Source: Alisma plantago-aquatica (taxonomy: Eukaryota; Streptophyta; Magnoliopsida; Alismatales; Alismataceae). From it: a DNA stretch of 64,000 nucleotides. Of the stretch, positions 57,021 to 64,000 are shown in pieces. The notes beneath the pieces are model-generated. The model worked only from the letters and a program-made list of their open reading frames with translations, did no database searches and was not told the origin of the DNA. The stretch lies in NCBI GenBank assembly GCA_963693085.1, contig OY856411.1, forward strand, positions 66,073,001 through 66,137,000, written 5' to 3'. Within the stretch, counting starts at the first letter, position 1, and each line of letters starts with the position of its first letter. The position numbers were made by a program, and so were the translations under genes.

Positions 57021-57249
57021 ACTGACACACTTCTAGTTTGAAGTATGGAACCACTCTAAATAGCTTGTCTATTGGTGTATTTTAATCTCTCTCATCCTTG
57101 CTATGCATGTTTTAGTTACACACAAATTACCTATTTAGCAACCTTATCTTGTCATATATCTTGAAGGTCTAATGAATTTTGTTTAAGTGCATTCAGCTCT
57201 ATTCCCCCCCCCTCTTGAGCATCTAATCATCCATCTTGGATCCAACAAT

Positions 57250-57261
57250 TGGTATCAGAGC
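57250..57261 (+). promoter_or_regulatory. Primer-binding site of element D
   Basis: TGGTATCAGAGC, an exact initiator tRNA-Met complement, two bases after the LTR. Confidence 0.93.
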
Positions 57262-57297
57262 AGGCTTCTCCAAACATACTTCAACAAGTAGGAGAAG

Positions 57298-59210
57298 ATG
57301 GGTGACTACCAAGGAGGAAGATACTTGATCAGCCTACCAATCTTTGATGGGAGCAATTTCTTCTATTGGTAAAGAATGCTTCAATTCTACATCCAAGGAT
57401 CAAGTCTTGAGATGTGGCAAATGGTGAACAGCCCATACATGCTGCCAAAGACAAAGATTGAAGAATGGGATGATGCTACCTTGAAGAAAGCAACCTTGAA
57501 TGCTAGAGCCATGCACATCCTTTATGCCTCCATGACCCCCATCGAGTTCAATCGGATTTCCTCATGTGAAACAGCCGATGAGGTATGGAGGAAGCTTTGC
57601 ATCACTTATGAAGGGACATATCAAGTAAAGGAAAGCAAAGTCTACATGCTCAAAGGGCTACTTGAGAACTTCAAGATGGGAAAGGAGGATAGTATAGCCA
57701 ACATGTACTCAAGGCTCAACACCATTGTGAATGGTCTTGCTGTTCTAGGTCATCCTATGTCTAGTGGAGAGATCAACTCTAAGATCCTTAGAACTCTTCC
57801 CAAGAGGTGGGAACCCAAGGTGACTTCCATTGAAGAAGCAAGGTCACTTAAGGATATCCCTATTGAAGAGCTCATTGGAAATCTATAAGCACATAAAGCC
57901 ACACTTAACAAGAGGGAGGAAGTAGAAAGACAAGAGAAGAAAGAGCTAAAGAGAATGAAGAAGACTGAAATGAAGGCTCAAATTGAAGCTATCATGGAAC
58001 AAGTCTCTCCATCCTCTCAAGTTAAAGAAGATGCCATGTACTCCAAGGGTAGATTCTACAAAGGCAAGTCCTCCTCCATCCGGTGCTTCACATGTGAAAA
58101 GAAGGGTCACTACAAGGAAGATTGCCCACAAGGCAAAGAGATACATCTTCACAAGAAGAAGGAGAAATGGCATTCAAGCTCAAGTGGCTCCTCCAACTCA
58201 AGCTCAAGTGAAGAATAAAGTGAAGAGTCAAATGGTAGCTCAAGCTCTAGTGATGAAGGAGAATGCCATTTTGTACTTATAGTATCAACAAGTGAGGACT
58301 CAAGTGAGGTAAATATAAACTCTTTAGATAAAGAATCTTTGATTACTATTATTCATGATACTTGTGTCACTCTTAAGTCTTCTAAAAGGAAAAAGAAAAA
58401 TCTTGCTAGAATTGTTGATAATATGCATGTAGAACTAGATGATCTTGAACATGCTAATTCTTGCTTGCTTGATGATAAAAATATTTGTCTTAGTCAAGTA
58501 GACTCTCTTAAACTTGAAAATGCTAGTTTGCTTGATAATATTAGATTTCTAGAAGCTCAACCTCTTATGCCCAGTTCTAATGAAGAGTATACTTTAATTA
58601 TTGATTCTCTCATGCATGATATTGATGTTCTTAAATCTGAGAACAAGGACAAAGATTTTATTTTGTGAGAATTAGAAACAGAAAATGCCTCCTTGCTTGC
58701 TAAAATCAATGTGCATGAATCTTGTTCTAGTTTATTAGTAGAGATAATGATGTTGCTGCTCTTCATATTGATAGAGATTCTTATTTAACTAAAGCTCTTT
58801 GCTTAGAAAATGATCTTCTGCATGCTAGAGATAATTTAAATCATTTGTCTTCTACTATTACTTCTCTTATGCATGATAATGGTAATTTGAGATCTTCTTT
58901 GCAAAGATTCTTAGTTGGTAAGAAGAGCCTTAATTACATCCTACACCATACTACTAAACAAATTGGTAGACATGGTCTAGGGTATGATAGTAGTCAAAGG
59001 AACAACAAAGATAAAGGACCTCCAATCTTCCATGGAGAATCCTCTAGTTCCAAGACTATGGGCACATGCAACTATTGCAATGATTTTGGTCATTATTCTA
59101 CTTATTGTCCTTTTAGGAAAGCACCTAAGAGGAATAGGACTTGGGTTGCTAAGCTAACCCCTTCGGACCCAAAAACATTATTGGGGACCATTTCATCTTT
59201 CTTCTTGTAG
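57298..59210 (+). pseudogene. gag: Copia-type gag of element D, interrupted
   Basis: The ATG at 57298 opens MGDYQGGRYLISLPIFDGSN. The same frame runs with stops at 57370, 57886, 58216 and 58666, then a shift of frame before 58845. The UBN2-like capsid part (ARAMHILYASM, CETADEVWRKLCITYEGT, KILRTLPKRWEPKV) spans about residues 60-195. A zinc knuckle, CFTCEKKGHYKEDC, is at about 262-275. A Ser-rich acidic stretch and a Leu/Asn-rich probable coiled coil (LDDLEHANSCLLDD, then LENASLLDN) follow. A second knuckle, CNYCNDFGHYSTYC, lies near 59070-59110. The product would be a virus-like-particle protein; this copy cannot make it whole. Confidence 0.85.
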
Positions 59211-61057
59211 GTCACATGCAAATGGATTGACTTGAGCTATTAAATTGTGAATTGACTTCTCAATCCAAATGAAAGAAGAAAGGTGAGATGTGTAGAGGGT
59301 GAAAACAAGTGGAAAAGCAATGGTAAGCACAAAGGTAATGTTCTTCTTGCTTATAACCAATCCTAACTTGTTTTTGTCAAGATAGTGTGCAGTATACATA
59401 TGGTTTTTGAGTCAAAAGTGGTATTTTGTGTTTCTCTGCACACTCTTGCTCAAAAACTATATCTAATGCTTCTATAGTGCATTACTAACTTGCTTAGACA
59501 TGTTTGGATATGGTTTGTACTTTTAGCATGCCTTTAAATGTGTTTTTATGATATATATGTACCTTTTGACAGCAACTCTGTCGGTCGAGTTTGCCCTGTC
59601 TAAAACTCGACCAATAGGCACCAATGGGTGTTTCCAGCAGCTGTCATTCGGTCGAGTTGTCAATACACAGAATTCGACCGATAACACTGTGCACAGAATA
59701 TACATTTAGCTTATTGAATGAGAATCTCCCTCTCAACTAGATTTTCCCAACCAATAGCCTTATTCTTTGGCACTCCTTTGGTATCTTTATATATGCATAT
59801 GGCCATGTTCTATTGCCTATCTTTCTTACAACTCTATCTCTCTAATTGCTCTAAATTTGCTATATCTATATCTTGCAATTACTTGCTTTGAGTTGTTTTG
59901 CAGGTTTTGATGATGATCTCTTTGGATCTCTTGGTTGTGTCTAAAATTGCTTTCATTGTGCTCTAACTTGCTACACCTATCTAGGTGTATATCTTGTTTT
60001 GATACATCCTTGAGGTTCTTAGGGGTAATCATATTATGGTAAGGATGCATATGTAGTGAGTTATATCCTTTCATGCTTCTAAATCTACTTATCTCTTTGT
60101 TTGGATATATCTCTACATGTACTCATAGATTGATCTATCTTGTGTATCTTTTGGTGTCTCTTCCAATGATCTAGATCCTACTAGTAGTCCTAACTTGTGA
60201 TAACATCTACTAGTAGTTCATATACATGTAGTTCTAACCCGGTTCATAATTGGAATCTTTGCTCATCTATATGATATGCTTGTATCTTGTCTCATATACA
60301 TGCTCAAGCTTGTTCCTTGAATTGCATATCTACTATCTTGAGTTGCTTGCATAACATTGTGATGCAGGGTACATATATCTACATGATATGTAGAATTGGA
60401 TTATTTGTGGATTTTTATACAGCTTTTGCTCCAGATTCAGTTTTTGCAGAAAGATTAGTGTTTGTTATGCAGAAACGACCTTTTGAGCAAGACTCATTGC
60501 TTTGCAATGAGCTTTGATGGTTTTTGGTCAAATACCATCATCTTGAGGGTCAAAATTATATTTTATTATTTTTTTTGCAGCACTTTATCTTGCATTTTGG
60601 GTTATTCAAGTATATGCTTTAACTTGCTTTTCTTTCTATGCTTGGACAAGCCCCTAGCTGTGCTCTTCTACTCTCCTTTTATAACTTTTGTTATCTCTTT
60701 TCTCTTTAACAAATGATGTTTCTTATTTCTTCATAACCCCACTTTTTGAAATGACAAAGGGGGAGAAAGGTATGTCTTCTTTTGACAAAAGAGGAAGAAG
60801 GCATGTCTTACATGAAGATGAGAAGTATGTCAATGTAAAGGGAGAAGGTAAATGGGAGAAGACATAGTATTCTATAAATGTTATGAAAGCTAACCATGCA
60901 GGAGAAATAGCATCAATTGAGGGGGAGTATGAGAACTCCATGCACATCAATTGAGGGGGAGCATATGAACTCAATTGTTCTAAAACCCCTAGGTCTCTCC
61001 AAAGGTATGACTTTAATTAAATGCTTTCAATACATTTATGGAATGGTTTGTCATCTT
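59211..61057 (+). other. Element D non-coding internal tail
   Basis: 1.85 kb without pol homology. It contains two TCGGTCGAGTT/AACTCGACC hairpins (59580-59685). ORFs of 60-84 codons here have no family resemblance. Confidence 0.7.
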
Positions 61058-61072
61058 CAAAAAGGGGGAGAT
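61058..61072 (+). promoter_or_regulatory. Polypurine tract of element D
   Basis: AAAAAGGGGGAGA just before the 3' LTR; it primes plus-strand DNA synthesis. Confidence 0.88.
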
Positions 61073-62675
61073 TGTTGACTCAAGGTCAATTAGGTCAATG
61101 TTGACTCACGTCTAAATTGACTAAACCCGTGTTTTGATGATGAACCATTCCACATATTGGTGTCTAATGTCTCTACTTGAGTGATTTCAGATTAGTTATA
61201 GACACACTCCAAATGCCCTAACTTGCACATCCAAATTGGAGAAAAGACAAGTCAAAGTCAATACAATAGCACATTTTTGTAATATGATGTAAATCCATTA
61301 GAATCATGTTGTAAATCACTTTTAATGATTGTATGACTTGTAATTAAGCTTAGAAAAAATTAGGAGCACTTAGATCAAATGTTTATGCACTCAAAAGCTA
61401 TTTTTCAAAATTCACATCAGGTTGTTCATCGGTTGAGTTCTGTGAAGTGCAAACTGGACTGATCCTCATTGGGTCTTGAAAATGACTTTTGATCGGTCGA
61501 GTTGTGGTTTCACAGAACTCAACCGATGGAGTAACTGACAAAATTGATTTTCATTGGTCGGTCGAGTTTTCCCAGGACAAAGTCGACCGATGGTATGAAT
61601 ATTGGCTTTGTCTTTTACTCTATCGGTCGAGTTACCTTTATAGAAACTCGACCGATTGCACTGTATGAAAAAGTGCAGAAAAGTGCTTCTAGCTGTTGTG
61701 GAGTTGCAACAAGTGAAAATAGATCTGTTGCAAGCCACAAAATGACTAGTTTTTGTTCTCAAGTGTTCCCAAAGGCTAAGAGGCATCTCCAGCTATAAAT
61801 AGGACCCCTTGGGCTTCATTCCAAGGTTGGGCATTCATTGCAAAACTCTATGTGAGATTCCTATTCTATAGTTGAGTGCTTCCTACCGCCTCCTCTCTCT
61901 CTCTAAGCTTAATCACTTGCTTCATCCATTAGAGTGAGTAGGAAATTTGTAAGAGAGCTAGTCCTACATGTATATCTTGTGAGGCTCTCACTTCCACCAC
62001 CTCCCTTTCTCTCATTTCAAGCATGAAGATGAAGGTTCTCTCTCTTGGCTAAGAGAGGTGAAGAAGAACAAGGGAAGGCGTCCCTTGGTGAAGATTAATG
62101 CTAAAGACTTGGGAGCAAGAGTGGGTAAGCCCTTGGTGAAGGTAGAAGACTCCTTGCTCAAGTGGGTAAGTCCTTGGTGGAAGCTTCTCTGAGAGAAGGT
62201 GAAGTCAAAGGAGGAAGATCCAAGAAGAGTGGGTGATCTCTGCAAGGCTGAAGACTTGTGCAAGAGTGGGTAAGTCCTTGGTGAAGGCTGAAGACTCATT
62301 GCAAAGTGGGTAAGTCCTTGGTAAGGTTGAAGACTCTCTGTATTGGATAGGTAAGTCCTTTGTTTGGTCATGTATTGTAAGTCTTTGAATGAATATAAGA
62401 ATGCAATGGTTAGGAAATCCTAGAGGTTGACCTCTCTAGGTAAGTGGACTGACACACTTCTAGTTTGAAGTGTGGAACCACTCTAAATAGCTTGTCTATT
62501 GGTGTATATTCAATCTCTCTCATCCTTGCTATGCATATTTTAGTTGCACACAAATTACCTATTTAGCAACCTTATCTTGTCATATATCTTGAAGGTCTAA
62601 TGAATTTTGCTTAAGTGCATTCAGCTCTATTCACCCCCTCTCTAGAGCATCTAATCATCCATCTAGGATCAAACA
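61073..62675 (+). mobile_element. Element D 3' LTR (1603 bp)
   Basis: It is colinear with 55677-57247, ends GGATCAAACA, and is followed by TTTTC. Confidence 0.9.
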
Positions 62676-62680
62676 TTTTC
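62676..62680. repeat. Target-site duplication of element D (right)
   Basis: TTTTC, identical to 55672-55676. Confidence 0.92.
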
Positions 62681-63560
62681 CTGTACCCAACTCCCTGCTA
62701 CATACATGTTACCTTTAATCTCAGTTTTTATAATAGTCAATTAACCATTTTAGGGGTGAGTTTTTAAAATAAAAGTGTGGTTAGGATATATTGGAATGAG
62801 ATTTGAAAGAGTAATCAGTAATAATGAATCTCAAGCCATATGCCGATTTCACTAGTCAATAACAATGAATCTCAAGCAATATGTCGATTTTCCTATTCCC
62901 AGCTCCATGTTGCATACGTGTTACATTTAATCTCAGTCGGTACAATAGCCAATTAACCTTTTTAGGGGTGGACTTTTAAAGTAAAAGTGTGGTTAGGATA
63001 TATTGGAACAAGATTCAGAAAATAGTCACTAAAAGTAAATCTCAAGACATATGTTAATTTCCCTATTACCAGCTCCCTGTTACGTACATGTTACATATAA
63101 TCTCAGTCATTACACTAGTCAATCAACCTTTTTAGGGGTGGGTTTTCAAAGTAAAAGTGTGGTTAAGATATATTGGAATAAGATTCAGAACAAAAGTCAC
63201 TAATAGTGAATCACAAGTCATATATCAATTTCCCTATTTCTCACTCCATGTTCCATACATGTTACATATAATTCCAGTCGTAATGATAGCCAATTAACCT
63301 TCTTAGGGGTGGGTTTTTAAAGTAAAGTTTGGTTAGGATATATTGGTATAGAATTTAGAACAGTAGTCAGTGATAATGAATCTCAAACCATATGTCGATT
63401 TCCTTGTTCCTAGCTCCATGTTACATACATGTTACATATAATCTCAGTCGTTACAGTAGCTAATTAACCTTTTTAGGGGTAGGTTTTTAAAGTAAAATTG
63501 TGGTCAGGATATACTGAAACAAGATTTAGAATAGTAGTCAATAATAGTGAATCTCAAGCA
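62676..63560 (+). repeat. Tandem array with a period of about 171 bp, five copies
   Basis: The conserved words CATGTTACAT, TTAACCTTTTTAGGGGTGG, AAAGTGTGGTTAGGATATATT and AATGAATCTCAAG recur in order. Equivalent points are near 62705, 62917, 63088, 63259 and 63430. The first interval is longer (212) because of a local duplication near 62830-62880. There is no ORF. Confidence 0.88.
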
Positions 63561-64000
63561 AAATAATAAATGCACAAACCTCAACTAAAAGAACTCCTAG
63601 AATATTTCTTTCCTAAGGTTACATTGTTATTGTATGTTTCAAGAATAGAAATGAGAAAACTGAATTACTTAGATGTCGTTGATTTATTGATAATTTCGTT
63701 ATAAATATTTTGAAATTTGAATAGACAATATAGTTTTTAGTGATACATGATACATCCATATGATTCTCCTAAAACTTAAACTTACATTAATTATGTCACA
63801 TAAGTTCGATATATTGATTAAAAAATTCAAAATAAATATTGAATAATGCAAATCATCATTATAATGAGGCATTTAGAGAAGAGGAAAAGGTTGGTCAAAG
63901 GCCAAATTTAGGAAAGTAAGTATTCACATGGAAATTTAAGCTCTGTACCTAATACAAAGCCTAAAGTAATTAATTTGAATATTAAATATATATATATATA
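63561..64000. other. AT-rich DNA ending in a TA microsatellite
   Basis: Nothing coding. The last 16 or so bases are (TA)n and run into the window edge. Confidence 0.7.

Larger units (their letters stand above)
55677..57247 (+). mobile_element. Element D 5' LTR (1571 bp)
   Basis: It begins TGTTGACTCAAGG and ends GGATCCAACA. Four successive hairpin units of TCGGTCGAGTT and AACTCGACCGA lie at 56036-56268, then a TATA box (56402-56409). The R-U5 part has degenerate repeats, each carrying GGTAAGT (56737-57018). Confidence 0.9.
55677..62675 (+). mobile_element. Complete gag-only copia-type retrotransposon D (7.0 kb, TR-GAG-like)
   Basis: 5' LTR 55677-57247, primer site, gag, non-coding tail, polypurine tract, 3' LTR 61073-62675, and perfect TTTTC duplications. 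There is no protease, integrase, RT or RNase H anywhere in the 3.8 kb inside. The gag resembles the long copia gags of the SIRE/Maximus kind (UBN2-type capsid, zinc knuckle, coiled-coil-like part). The LTRs are close copies with scattered differences; the 3' LTR has about 30 extra bases near 61925. Confidence 0.9.

Overview
The window is repeat-rich DNA from a flowering plant nuclear genome. It is probably a monocot, because the only host-type genes are F-box/DUF295 beta-propeller genes, a family strongly expanded in monocots; this is inference. No bacterial, organellar or CRISPR signature is visible. About 85% of the sequence is transposable element, mostly LTR retrotransposons stacked inside one another.

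Positions 1-42961 form one nest. A LINE (minus strand, 42957-46097) is the oldest layer. A gag-only Ty3/gypsy element, here called C (minus), entered the LINE at 42956; its start lies there and its internal part is at 11472-13802. A pol-bearing gypsy element, G1 (minus, 13803-~40530), lies inside C. A solo LTR, S (minus, 18532-37084), interrupts the G1 integrase gene. A complete gag-only element, B (plus, 19924-34122, CATCT target duplication, LTRs of 5.8-5.9 kb), interrupts S. At the left, a further gypsy element A (plus, internal end 6097-6641, 3' LTR 6642-11471) interrupts C, and a Ty1/copia element (minus, 1-6096) interrupts A.

Positions 46098-53400 hold AT-rich old sequence: a diverged pair of direct repeats, a DUF295 relic, a 5'-truncated LINE tail, a tRNA-derived SINE with an ideal target duplication, and a tandem duplication. 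Positions 52400-55345 hold two divergently arranged DUF295 genes, each with one apparent frameshift. Positions 55677-62675 are a second complete gag-only retrotransposon, D (copia-type, TTTTC target duplication). Positions 62676-63560 are a tandem array with a period of about 171 bp.

Two themes recur. First, gag-only (TR-GAG-like) elements are common here (A or its relatives, B, C, D), beside a broken but pol-bearing relative, G1. The gypsy-type ones keep a short fossil of the pol C-terminus just before the 3' LTR. Second, LTRs of unrelated families carry arrays of short CG-containing dyads (ACCGATCGGT, AAACGGTTT/AAACCGTTT, GCACGGCCGTGC, TCGGTCGAGTT/AACTCGACCGA, TATCGGCC) in otherwise AT-rich DNA. 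In D the R-U5 part also repeats an exact plant 5' splice-site word.
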